Positions 15,848 to 23,976 of a stretch of 64,000 nucleotides of DNA are shown here, one piece after another; positions within the stretch are counted from its first letter, which is position 1; each line of letters starts with the position of its first letter. Below the pieces are notes generated by a model. It was given only the letters and a program-made list of their open reading frames with translations. It searched no databases and had not been told where the DNA came from. Source of the DNA: GAS188 sp963794475 (GTDB taxonomy: Bacteria; Pseudomonadota; Alphaproteobacteria; Rhizobiales; Beijerinckiaceae); NCBI GenBank assembly GCA_963794475.1, contig CAWCDW010000002.1:434001-498000 (forward strand). The letters are read 5' to 3'. A program made the position numbers and the translations under genes.

Positions 15848-17146
15848 ATGGCAAACGATCTCGTCGAGGCTGCTAAAGAACACGCAATAAAATATTTCCT
15901 GATCTCGTACACGGACCTGTTCGGCAGTCAGCGCGCGAAACTGGTTCCAGCGTCGGCGATCGGAGAGATGGCGAAAAACGGCGCCGGCTTCGCAGGCTTT
16001 GCGACATGGCTGGATATGACGCCGGCGGATCCCGATCTTTTCGCCGTTCCCGATCCGGAAAGCCTGATTCAACTCCCCTGGAAGCGGGAAGTGGGCTGGC
16101 TCGCGGCGGACCTTTTTATGAACGGCAAGCCCGTTGAACAAGCGCCCCGCAATCTGCTGAAGGCGCAGTTGCAAAAAGCCGCGGCAGATGGCCTAGAAAT
16201 GAAAACCGGCGTCGAGTGCGAGTTTTTCCTCATCTCAGCGGATGGCACGTCGGTCGCCGATCGCGCCGACACCCAGGTGAAGCCCTGCTATGACCAGCAG
16301 GCGCTGATGCGCCGTTACGATGTCATCACCGAGATCTGCGACGCGATGGCTGAACTCGGTTGGCGCCCTTACCAGAACGATCACGAAGATGCCAACGGCC
16401 AGTTTGAGATGAACTGGCACTACGCAAGCGCGCTGGTGACCGCGGATCGCCACTCGTTCTTCAAGTATATGACGAAAACGATCGCCGAAAAGCATGGCTT
16501 GCGCGCAACCTTCATGCCCAAGCCATTCGCCAATCTGACCGGGAACGGTTGCCACATGCACGTCTCGATGTGGAAGGGAGATAAAAATGCATTCGCGGCC
16601 CCTGCAAGCGAGCAGGGTCTTTCCTCCACGGGGTTGGCCTTTATCGGAGGCTTGATGTATTCGGCCGACGCGATCGCCGCGATCCTTAATCCCACTGTCA
16701 ACAGTTACAAAAGGATCAATGCGCCTCGAACAATTTCGGGGGCGACGTGGTCACCGAATTCCGTCACCTGGACAGGAAACAACCGCACGCACATGATCCG
16801 CGTGCCCGAGGGAGATCGTCTCGAGCTTCGTTTGGCCGATGGCGCCGCGAATCCTTACCTGATGCCGGCCGCCGTCCTGGCCGCCGGACTCGATGGCATC
16901 TCGAACAAGCGAGATCCGGGCAAGCGGCTCGACATCAACATGTACACGGATGGCAGCACGGTCGAGGTCAAAAAGAAGCTCCCTCTCAATCTTCTGGACG
17001 CGCTTCGCGCGCTCGAAGCATCCGAGGTCATGAAGAACGCTCTGGGCGACCTGGTTCCTTCCTATTTGAAATTGAAACACGAGGAATGGAATAGCTTCGC
17101 CAGACATCTCACCGATTGGGAGCGTCAGACGACACTGGATTGCTGA
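15848..17146 (+). CDS. gmaS: Gamma-glutamylmethylamide synthetase or type III glutamine synthetase (GmaS/GlnT)
   Basis: This 432-residue protein has the glutamine synthetase fold: the YTDLFGSQRAKLVP beta-grasp region, GVECEFFL as the metal-binding strand, NDHEDANGQFEMNW, the ATP-site GNGCHMHVSMW and the NRTHMIRVP segment. The family holds both GMAS, which joins methylamine to glutamate, and the GlnT type III glutamine synthetases of rhizobia, and the two cannot be told apart safely by eye. Its place right after mgsABC and near soxBDAG-type genes favours GMAS, the entry step of the N-methylglutamate pathway. Length is right for both. A G/C hairpin follows the stop directly. Confidence 0.85.
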   Translation: MANDLVEAAKEHAIKYFLISYTDLFGSQRAKLVPASAIGEMAKNGAGFAGFATWLDMTPADPDLFAVPDPESLIQLPWKREVGWLAADLFMNGKPVEQAPRNLLKAQLQKAAADGLEMKTGVECEFFLISADGTSVADRADTQVKPCYDQQALMRRYDVITEICDAMAELGWRPYQNDHEDANGQFEMNWHYASALVTADRHSFFKYMTKTIAEKHGLRATFMPKPFANLTGNGCHMHVSMWKGDKNAFAAPASEQGLSSTGLAFIGGLMYSADAIAAILNPTVNSYKRINAPRTISGATWSPNSVTWTGNNRTHMIRVPEGDRLELRLADGAANPYLMPAAVLAAGLDGISNKRDPGKRLDINMYTDGSTVEVKKKLPLNLLDALRALEASEVMKNALGDLVPSYLKLKHEEWNSFARHLTDWERQTTLDC

Positions 17147-17147
17147 A

Positions 17148-17164
17148 GGGGGCGAGACGCCTCC
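17148..17164 (+). terminator. Hairpin after gmaS
   Basis: A seven-base stem (GGGGGCG with CGCCTCC, one G-U pair) and a three-base loop begin one base after the gmaS stop. There is no T-run, so it is either a weak intrinsic terminator or a 3' end stabilising structure. Confidence 0.35.
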
Positions 17165-17430
17165 CACTGCGTCGAAAGCTGAAATTTCTTCCCGCTTTTT
17201 CTCCGCGAGCCGGATCGCCGAGCCCGTTGCGGTGGGCTGCCAGTTGAACGGGTCCCCGCTGCCACCGCCCGCGCCGGCGACGGCAAGGATGGCGCAAGCT
17301 CATCATCTGGCGATTTGCACTCCTGAAGGTCCAAGTGCGATATTCTTGTGCGTCCAGGCCCGTGTCGGGTCGGCCGAAAGGGCGGGCAAGATGCAAAACC
17401 GGAAACCGGCGCGGCCTGAAAGGGGCAGGA

Positions 17431-18099
17431 ATGGTTAGCCGGACGGCGAAAACGGCAAACCCGGCTCGCGGGACGAAACGCGAGGCGCAGGATTTGTTGA
17501 CCGGTTCGCTGGCGCCTGCCGATTTGCGCGCGCGAAGCGTTGAGGAAGAGATCGGCGCCGAGGTACGGCGGCTGCGCAAAGGCCTTGATCTGACAGTCGC
17601 CGAGTTAGGCGCGGCAGCGGGCATTTCGGCCGGCATGCTGTCGAAAATCGAAAATGGGTCGATTTCGCCGTCGCTGTCGACGATCACCGCTCTGGCGAAA
17701 GCACTCAATGTTTCGATCAGCAGCCTGTTCGCTGAATCTGATGAACGGCGCGATTGCTCATTTGTAAAGGCGGGTCAGGGCGTTCGCATCGAACGGCGGG
17801 GTACCAAAGCTGGCCATCTCTATGACCTGCTCGGCCATTCCCTTGCCGGCGACCTCGGCGTCGAGCCCTTTCTCATCACGCTCAAAAAGGACGCGCTTCC
17901 CTATACCAATTTCCGACACGTGGGCGTGGAGTTCATCTACATGCTGTCGGGAAAAGTTCGTTATCGTCACGCCGACCGTACCTATCTGCTTGAGCCCGGC
18001 GATGCGCTGTTCTTCGACGCGGCGGCGCGCCACGGTCCGGAAGAGCTGATCAAGGCGCCCATGGAATATCTGTCGATCATTATCTACCCGCGGCGCTAG
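17431..18099 (+). CDS. XRE-family regulator with C-terminal cupin domain
   Basis: This 222-residue protein has an N-terminal HTH of the Cro/CI type (about residues 38-100, with AAGISAGMLSKIENGSISP) and a C-terminal cupin sensor domain (about residues 140-215). The ATG at 17431 has a strong AGGGGCAGGA site directly ahead; an upstream ATG at 17335 would add 32 basic residues and lacks one. Regulators of this build commonly sit beside polyamine, amine and glutamine-synthetase-like genes and sense the small molecule through the cupin. It probably acts on the mgs/gmaS arm, together with the GlxA-type regulator. The 284 bases before it hold no gene. Confidence 0.85.
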   Translation: MVSRTAKTANPARGTKREAQDLLTGSLAPADLRARSVEEEIGAEVRRLRKGLDLTVAELGAAAGISAGMLSKIENGSISPSLSTITALAKALNVSISSLFAESDERRDCSFVKAGQGVRIERRGTKAGHLYDLLGHSLAGDLGVEPFLITLKKDALPYTNFRHVGVEFIYMLSGKVRYRHADRTYLLEPGDALFFDAAARHGPEELIKAPMEYLSIIIYPRR

Positions 18100-18270
18100 C
18101 CATCAGCGCTTGCGCGTCGCCTCCAACTTCAACCCCGCGGGCAAGGGCGAACGCCGGCGATCGTAACGCATGCTCGCGGCAGGAGCGTTTTTCTTATTAG
18201 GATATTCAATTGACAGCCAAGAAAAATATTCTGATCATCCGCAAGCTTCGATAAGCGGGAGTCATTCGCC

Positions 18271-18630
18271 TTGAGTAGCCTCGACCGCCCGGTCGCGGGA
18301 CATCCCGTTCTTCAGCGGGGAAAGCCGACGCGCGAGCTGGTCGCGCAACATACAGCTCGGTTGCTTGGCGGCGATGCCTTGCCCTGCCCGCCGATGGCGC
18401 CCGGTATTGCGCCAAGGCTGAATACGGCAGCGCGGGAGTACGAAGCATTTCGCGCGCGCCCTTGCACTTTTATCGATCGCCGCTCTGGCACGGCTGCCGC
18501 GAATCAATCTGCCGGTAGGGACCCTCGACGGGCGCCAGAGCGGACTCTCGCTCAACGGTCCGCGCGGTTTCGATCGCGGCCTGCTGGAATGGACCCGGGC
18601 CATTTTGCATGATGCGGTGGGTTTGATCTT
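18271..18630 (+). pseudogene. Amidase C-terminal remnant (frameshifted)
   Basis: Two adjoining frames together spell the C-terminus of an amidase-signature enzyme. The first frame gives MAPGIAPRLNTAAREYEAFR. After a one-base shift near 18,457 the second gives LARLPRINLPVGTLDGRQSG and then a GLSLNGPRGFDRGLLEW segment, the typical closing strands. The catalytic Ser-Lys region and everything before it are missing. The second frame runs into the start of the amidohydrolase gene, so the two genes once overlapped closely. This suggests an ancestral amide-degradation operon now in decay. Confidence 0.65.
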
Positions 18631-20152
18631 ATGTCGGGTTTCACCATCATCCGAAATGGCCGCCTCGTCGACCTGAGCCGGCGCGAGGCCGCTCCGGCCG
18701 ACATTTTGATCGAAGGCGATAAAATCTTGTCGGTCGGCCGCCCCGGCATGGAGGCTCCGCCGGATGCGCGCGGCGTTGACGCTGCGGATCGGGCCATGAT
18801 GCCGGGCCTGGTCAACGGTCACGTGCACGGGCACGGAACGCTTGCCAAGGGTCTGGTTGATGACCGCTGGCCGCTCGAGCTGTTCCTCAATGCGATGCCC
18901 GGGATGACCGGCAACCGCACTCTCGAGGACAAGTACCTCAATGGTCTGGTGGCGGCGGTCGAGATGATCCGCAAGGGCTGCACGACCTGTTATGACCTGT
19001 TCTTCGAGTTTCCCATGCCGAGCCGCGACGGTTTGTCGGCCCTGGGCCGCGCCTATCAGGACGCCGGCATCCGTGCCGTGATTGCGCCCATGCTCGCTGA
19101 CAAGACCCTGTATCAGGCCTACCCGAATCTGATCGACAATATTCCCGAGCCGCTGCGAGCGAAAGTTATGGCATTCCAGCTCGCGCCCCATGAAGCGAGC
19201 GCCGATGCGCTGGAAGAGATCTATGCAGATTGGCCTTTCGATCGCGACATGATTCGTCCGGCAATCGCGCCGACCATCCCCTTGCATTGCAGTGACGAAT
19301 TTCTCGTTCGCTGCCGGGACCTCGCCCGCGCCTTTGACTTGCCTTTGCAGACCCATCTCGCCGAGACGAAAGCGCAAGCTCTCATCGGCTTGCGAAAGTA
19401 CGGCCGCACGCTGACCGCGCATATCGAGAGGCTTGGAATGCTCGGTCCTCATTTTTCGGCGGCGCATGCGATCTGGCTCGACCATGACGATCTCGGACGC
19501 CTGGCGGACAAGGGCGCGTCGATCGTCCATGCCCCCGTGAGCAATATGCGGTTCGGGTCGGGGCTGGCGCATCTGCGCCCGGCTTTGGACCGCGGCATCA
19601 ATATCGGCATTGCGACCGATGCCGCCAACAGTTCCGACCAGCTCAATATGTTCGAATTCGACGCGGCTGGCCGCATTGATTTCGCGTGTCCAGACTCCCG
19701 ACTTCGAGGAATGGCTGGGCGCCGACGAAGTCCTGCACATGGCGACCGTCGGTAGTGCCCGCGCCATGGGCCTTGGCGGCAAAGTCGGCGAGATCGCGCA
19801 AGGCTTCAAGGCCGACATCGTGTTCCTCGATCTAGGCCACATCAACTACGTGCCGTGCCACGACATGATCACCCAGATCGTGTTTACCGAGAATGGCGGG
19901 GCCGTCGACAGTGTGATGATCGGCGGCCGCATGGTGCTTGATCGCGGCCGGCTGACGACGATCGATGAAACCAAACTTCGCCGTGACGCGGCCAATGCCG
20001 CCGGACGGTTGTTCGCCGCCAACGCGCCGATGCGATCTTTCGCAAAAGACCTGCAATCGATCGTCGGCCATTTCTGTCACAGCCTCGCTTGCGAACCCTA
20101 TCACGTGCACCGGCTGGGATTGCCCCGTGAGTCTCGAGCCCGCCGCGGTTGA
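18631..20152 (+). pseudogene. Frameshifted amidohydrolase (cytosine deaminase/chlorohydrolase type)
   Basis: The 5' frame (18631 to about 19670) encodes an amidohydrolase with the metal-binding pair VNGHVHGHG near residue 60, the QTHLAET strand and HAPVSNMRFGSG. After the ATDAANSSDQLNMFEFDA region the match continues in another frame with LAALISRVQTPDFEEW and goes on to the normal C-terminus at 20152. One base lost or gained near 19,670 explains the break. Relatives deaminate or dechlorinate N-heterocycles or related amines; the substrate here is unknown. It may be a real inactivation, as the neighbours are also broken, or a sequence error. Confidence 0.8.
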
Positions 20153-20297
20153 TGGGTTGCCTACTTTTTGGTCTGTTGCCCGCCTTTTGCTCTGCCTATC
20201 TTTTTGCTCGTGACAGGTAAAAAGCCCCAAGTCAGTCTTCCTGAGAGGATTTTTTTATTCCCACTCGAATACCGGACAGCTGCGTCCAACCCGAGGA

Positions 20298-20683
20298 ATG
20301 GTCCACATGAAAGACTTAAAGCTTTGCGGTTCGTCCATTTCTCGGCGAGGCGATCGGCGTTGGCGACACGGATGCGCCGCAGTGCTCGGCCTCGGCGCGG
20401 TGGCCATGTCGTCCGGACTTGCGAAGTCAGCCGATGCTTATCTGCCGATCGTCATGCCGATCACGGGCTTTATGTCAGTCGAAGGCGGCAGCCAGCGTAA
20501 TGGCGCGGTGATGGCGCTGGAGCACGCGCGGGGCGGCAAGACGGTTGACTACCCCGTCTTCGATACCGGCACCTCGGCCACTGGCGCCGCCAGCGCTCTC
20601 GACAAAGCCCTGAGCAACGGCAAACCGATCGCCGCGGCGGTGTCGGTGTTTGGCACGGAGATGGCAGCGATGATGCCGGGAGG
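20298..20683 (+). pseudogene. ABC transporter substrate-binding protein, N-terminal remnant
   Basis: The frame starts with a basic region and signal-like segment (GAVAMSSGLAKSADA) and continues as a periplasmic binding protein of the branched-chain amino acid/amide/urea type (YLPIVMPITGFMSVEGGSQRNG, then a DTGTSATGAASALDKALSNG segment). The match stops near residue 128 of what is normally a protein of about 400 residues. Immediately afterwards the sequence is that of a LivF ATPase, so the rest of the binding protein and the permease genes have been deleted. Confidence 0.65.
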
Positions 20684-21086
20684 TCGCGGTCTTCGCGGGC
20701 AAGGCTGAGCGAGCGCGCCGGGTCGAGCGCGCCTTCAGCCTGTTCCCTCAATTGGCCACGCGGCAGGAAGCCCTCGGGTGGCAGCTATCCGGCGGCCAGC
20801 AGCAGATGCTCGCGATCGGCCGTGCATTGATGGGCCAGCCGCGCCTGCTGCTGCTCGACGAGCCGTCGCTCGGACTCTCGCCCAAGCTGGCCGATGAGGT
20901 GCTTGCTGGGATCAGGAGTATCGTCAGCGGTGGTACATCGGTCTTGCTGGCCGAACAGAATGTGGGCAAGGCGCTCGCCTGTTGTGATCGCGCCTATGTG
21001 CTCGAAGTGGGCAAGATCGTGCTGATCGGCACCGCTCAACCTTGCGCGACACCGAGGAAGTCAAGCGGGCGTTTCTCGGTGGTTAG
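20684..21086 (+). pseudogene. LivF-type ABC ATPase, C-terminal remnant
   Basis: This stretch encodes the second half of a LivF-type ATPase: the signature LSGGQQQMLAIGRALM, Walker B LLLLDEPSLGLSP and the switch region LLAEQNVGKAL. The Walker A half is missing. A further frameshift near 21,040 separates the main frame from the true C-terminus, which reads LRDTEEVKRAFLGG and stops at 21084-21086. It is the tail of the same transporter as the binding-protein remnant. Confidence 0.75.
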
Positions 21087-21330
21087 AAAAGCTGGCTCGA
21101 AACGCTCGCGCGTCCCGGGCATCTCATCCGCATCGCTTATCCGACGTAATCGTTCGTGGATGCGTGCACGGTCCATGAAAGCTCCTTGTTTGGAGCCATT
21201 CTAATAGCGGACACTTCACGAGCTACGTAACCCGGACCCTTCCACGAGCTAGCCATACTGGCCCCGATCGCGCTACATCAAGCCATCCGAGCCAAGCTAG
21301 CCAAGCCATCGTGACTTGGAGACCTTATCG

Positions 21331-22275
21331 ATGATCACCATCGCCGATATCGAAGCGGCGCGAAAACGCATCGCGCCTCATATCCGGCAGACGCCGAGCA
21401 TGCGGCTCGGCCAGACCCGCGATCGGCTCGCCCCCGCGCAACGCGTCACCTTGAAGCTCGAATGCCTGCAAGCCGCGGGCTCGTTCAAGGCCCGCGGCGC
21501 CATGAACCGCGTGCTCGGCATCGAAGGCAAACCGCCCAAGGCCGGGCTGGTCACGGCGTCGGGCGGCAATCACGGCCTTGCGGTCGCGCGCACGGCCTTC
21601 GTCGCCGGCATTCCGGCCATGGTCTTCCTGCCGCGCACCGTCTCACCCGAAAAGGTCGAGAAGCTCAGAGGGTGGAAGGCCGAGATCGAGATCGTCGGGC
21701 ACGTCTTCGATCATGCCAACGCCGCGGCCATGGATTATTCCGGCAAGACCGGCGCGGTCTATGTTCATCCCTTTGCCGACCCCTTGGTCGTGGCCGGTCA
21801 AGGCACGCTCGGTCTCGATATCCTCGATGAAATTCCCGATGTGGACACGATCCTCGTCGCGATCGGCGGCGGCGGCCTGATCGCCGGCCTCGCGACCGCG
21901 GTGAAATCGCGAAACAAGAATGTGCGCGTCATCGGCATCCAGGCGACCGGCGCCGCGAGCATGAAGGCGAGCATCGAGGCGGGCCATGTCGTGACCTTGC
22001 CGGAGATCACGACGCGCGTCGCGACGCTCGCTGCGCGGCGCACCGACGAGCGCGTCTTCGAGCTCGTGCGGCACCATGTCGACGGCATCATTCTCGTTTC
22101 GGATGAGGAGATGCAGGAAGCCTCTCGCTGGCTTTGGTTCGAGCTCGGCGTCGCGGCCGATCTCTCGGGCGCCGCCTCGGTCGCGGCCTTGCGCCACGAA
22201 CGCGTGGCGTTCCGCGCGGGCGAGCATGTCTGCGCGCTCATCTGCGGGGCCGGCGCGGAAGGCACCGGAGCATAA
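21331..22275 (+). CDS. Threonine/serine dehydratase (PLP fold type II)
   Basis: This 314-residue enzyme carries the PLP lysine in SFKARG (Lys53), the substrate loop SGGNHGLA and the phosphate-binding loop IGGGGLIAG. It deaminates threonine or serine, or a related hydroxy-amino acid, to a keto acid. The ATG at 21331 has a GGAG site nine bases ahead and begins the conserved first helix; a TTG at 21316 is less likely. No regulatory ACT domain is present, so it is a catabolic rather than a biosynthetic IlvA form. It is the first intact gene to the right of the decayed block and looks core-like in composition. Confidence 0.85.
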   Translation: MITIADIEAARKRIAPHIRQTPSMRLGQTRDRLAPAQRVTLKLECLQAAGSFKARGAMNRVLGIEGKPPKAGLVTASGGNHGLAVARTAFVAGIPAMVFLPRTVSPEKVEKLRGWKAEIEIVGHVFDHANAAAMDYSGKTGAVYVHPFADPLVVAGQGTLGLDILDEIPDVDTILVAIGGGGLIAGLATAVKSRNKNVRVIGIQATGAASMKASIEAGHVVTLPEITTRVATLAARRTDERVFELVRHHVDGIILVSDEEMQEASRWLWFELGVAADLSGAASVAALRHERVAFRAGEHVCALICGAGAEGTGA

Positions 22276-22334
22276 GCAGGCCTCCCCTGCGCAACGAGTA
22301 GGCAAGCCCGGAGTAGGCGACGAACAAGCGCAGG

Positions 22335-23360
22335 TCACCGCAAGGGCGTCCGCAACATCTCCTCGTTGACGCAATTCATCAGCCGGCCTTCTCTGAGATA
22401 AGTGACCGCGACCTCGGCCGTCTTGTAGCGCATGTCGAATTGCGCGGCCGGACTGAAGAAGGCCGCGTGAGGCGAGAGCGTGAAGCGCCCCTCGAGCCAA
22501 GGCGCGCGCGCGACGAAAGCCTTGATAAGCGGATGCTTCGGATCGGCGGGCTCTGTCTCGAGCACATCGAGCGCCGCGCCGCCGATCTGCCCGCCGCGCA
22601 GCGCCTCGAAGAGCGCATCGAGATCGACCACGCCGCCGCGCGCCGTGTTCACGAGGATCAAGCCTTTCTTTGCCGCGGCGAGCGCTTTCGCGCCGATCAT
22701 ATGGTGCGTTTCGGCCGAGAGCGGCGCATGCACGCTCACGACATCGCTCATGCCCATCAGCTCCTCGAGGCTCTTGACGCGTGCATAGCCGACAGCGAGC
22801 TCGGTGCCGTTCGGCCGATAAGGATCGAAAAACACGACCCTCATGCCGAAGGCTTCGGCGCGCCTTGCCGCGGCAAGCCCTATGCGGCCAAGGCCGACGA
22901 CGCCGAAGGTCGCAGTGCGCAAGCGAAGCGCGAGCGGCGCGGCACGCGGGCGCCATCCCGCCTTCGGATCGGCGCGCAGCGCGTCGTGATGAAAGCTGGT
23001 TCCGCGCGCCAGCGAGAGCATCAGCGCGATGGCGTGATCGGCGACTTCGGTCGTGCCGTAATCGGGCACGTTGCAGACCGGCACGCCGAGCGCGCCGAAG
23101 CCCGCGATATCGATATTGTCGAAGCCGACACCGTGGCGCACCGCGATGCGGGCGCGGGGAAAGGCGTCAGGCTTTTCGGAAAGATTGGCGACGCCCGAAT
23201 AATTGATCACCGCATCCGCCGCCTTGGCGAGCTCTGGCGGGATCGGGGCCGAGGCGCCGATCGGCGATTTGCAAAGCTCGAAGGCAACGCCCGGAAAATG
23301 CTTGCGTTCGAGCTCGGCATCATCCGCGTGGTTCCAGTTGGCGCAAACAATCCGGATCAT
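22335..23360 (-). CDS. D-isomer-specific 2-hydroxyacid dehydrogenase
   Basis: This 341-residue protein has an outer substrate-binding domain and an inner NAD-binding domain with GLGRIGLAAARRAEAFG, the catalytic-Arg segment NTARGGVVD, and a closing SPHAAF with the catalytic His. It resembles the C-terminal-binding-protein and phosphoglycerate dehydrogenase branches but has no C-terminal ACT domain, so a serine biosynthesis role is doubtful. The start at 23360 has a GGA-type site; an upstream ATG adds a 34-residue segment without conservation. It is co-oriented with the GFA-family and MttB-like genes and convergent with the dehydratase. Confidence 0.83.
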   Translation of the reverse strand: MIRIVCANWNHADDAELERKHFPGVAFELCKSPIGASAPIPPELAKAADAVINYSGVANLSEKPDAFPRARIAVRHGVGFDNIDIAGFGALGVPVCNVPDYGTTEVADHAIALMLSLARGTSFHHDALRADPKAGWRPRAAPLALRLRTATFGVVGLGRIGLAAARRAEAFGMRVVFFDPYRPNGTELAVGYARVKSLEELMGMSDVVSVHAPLSAETHHMIGAKALAAAKKGLILVNTARGGVVDLDALFEALRGGQIGGAALDVLETEPADPKHPLIKAFVARAPWLEGRFTLSPHAAFFSPAAQFDMRYKTAEVAVTYLREGRLMNCVNEEMLRTPLR

Positions 23361-23418
23361 GCTTGGAGTTCCTTCGAAAGACGGTTGGAGAAAAGTGCCG
23401 AGCTTCGTGGCGGGCCCG

Positions 23419-23829
23419 TTACCCGGCGCCCGACCCGGCGGCATTTTGTGGGAGCCCGTCATCGATCTCGTAATAATCCGAGCGCGACGCGCAAAAGATG
23501 TGACGCTTCATGCGAAGCCCGGTCGGGCGATCAAGCGTGCCGGCCGTCACCGAGATCATATCCCCGCCCAGGCTTCGCCAGATGAGATTGCTGCCGCAGC
23601 TTGAGCAGAAGCCGCGCTCCGCCTTCTCCGATGAACGGTACCAGCGCAAAGTCTCGGCCTTCTCAAAGGTGAAATCGGCGACCGCGCAGTCCGCCGACAC
23701 CAAGAAATGCCCGGTTGTCCGCGCGCATTGCGAGCAATGGCAGGCGACCGCGTCGCTCAATTCGCCACTGACCTGATAGCGCACCGCGCCGCAGAGGCAG
23801 CCGCCCGTTCTCATTCGCCCGCCGTTCAT
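23419..23829 (-). CDS. GFA-family (glutathione-dependent formaldehyde-activating enzyme-like) protein
   Basis: This 136-residue protein shows the zinc-binding Cys pattern of the GFA fold: CLCGAVRY, then CHCSQCARTTGH and FCSSCGSNL. Founding members were reported to speed the joining of formaldehyde with glutathione, but many homologues have no proven function. The gene lies between an MttB-like methyltransferase and a dehydrogenase on the same strand, so a link to C1 metabolism is possible. The start at 23829 is my choice; ATGs at 23862 and 23814 are alternatives. Confidence 0.8.
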   Translation of the reverse strand: MNGGRMRTGGCLCGAVRYQVSGELSDAVACHCSQCARTTGHFLVSADCAVADFTFEKAETLRWYRSSEKAERGFCSSCGSNLIWRSLGGDMISVTAGTLDRPTGLRMKRHIFCASRSDYYEIDDGLPQNAAGSGAG

Positions 23830-23976
23830 GCTCGCATCATCCCTGCGCCGAGGAAAATTCATTGATCGTCGCCACCCATCCTTCCATGAACAATAACGAA
23901 ATGGCCTTCAAGTCGACGATGACGGAGCGGGTTCACTTTCCGTTGACACGCAGATCGGATCGGTCCGGGAGCACTT

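Noticed and set aside
18262..19845. Minus-strand open frame of 527 codons
   Set aside because: Opposite the amidase and amidohydrolase remnants, which have recognisable motifs. The minus translation shows no family features.
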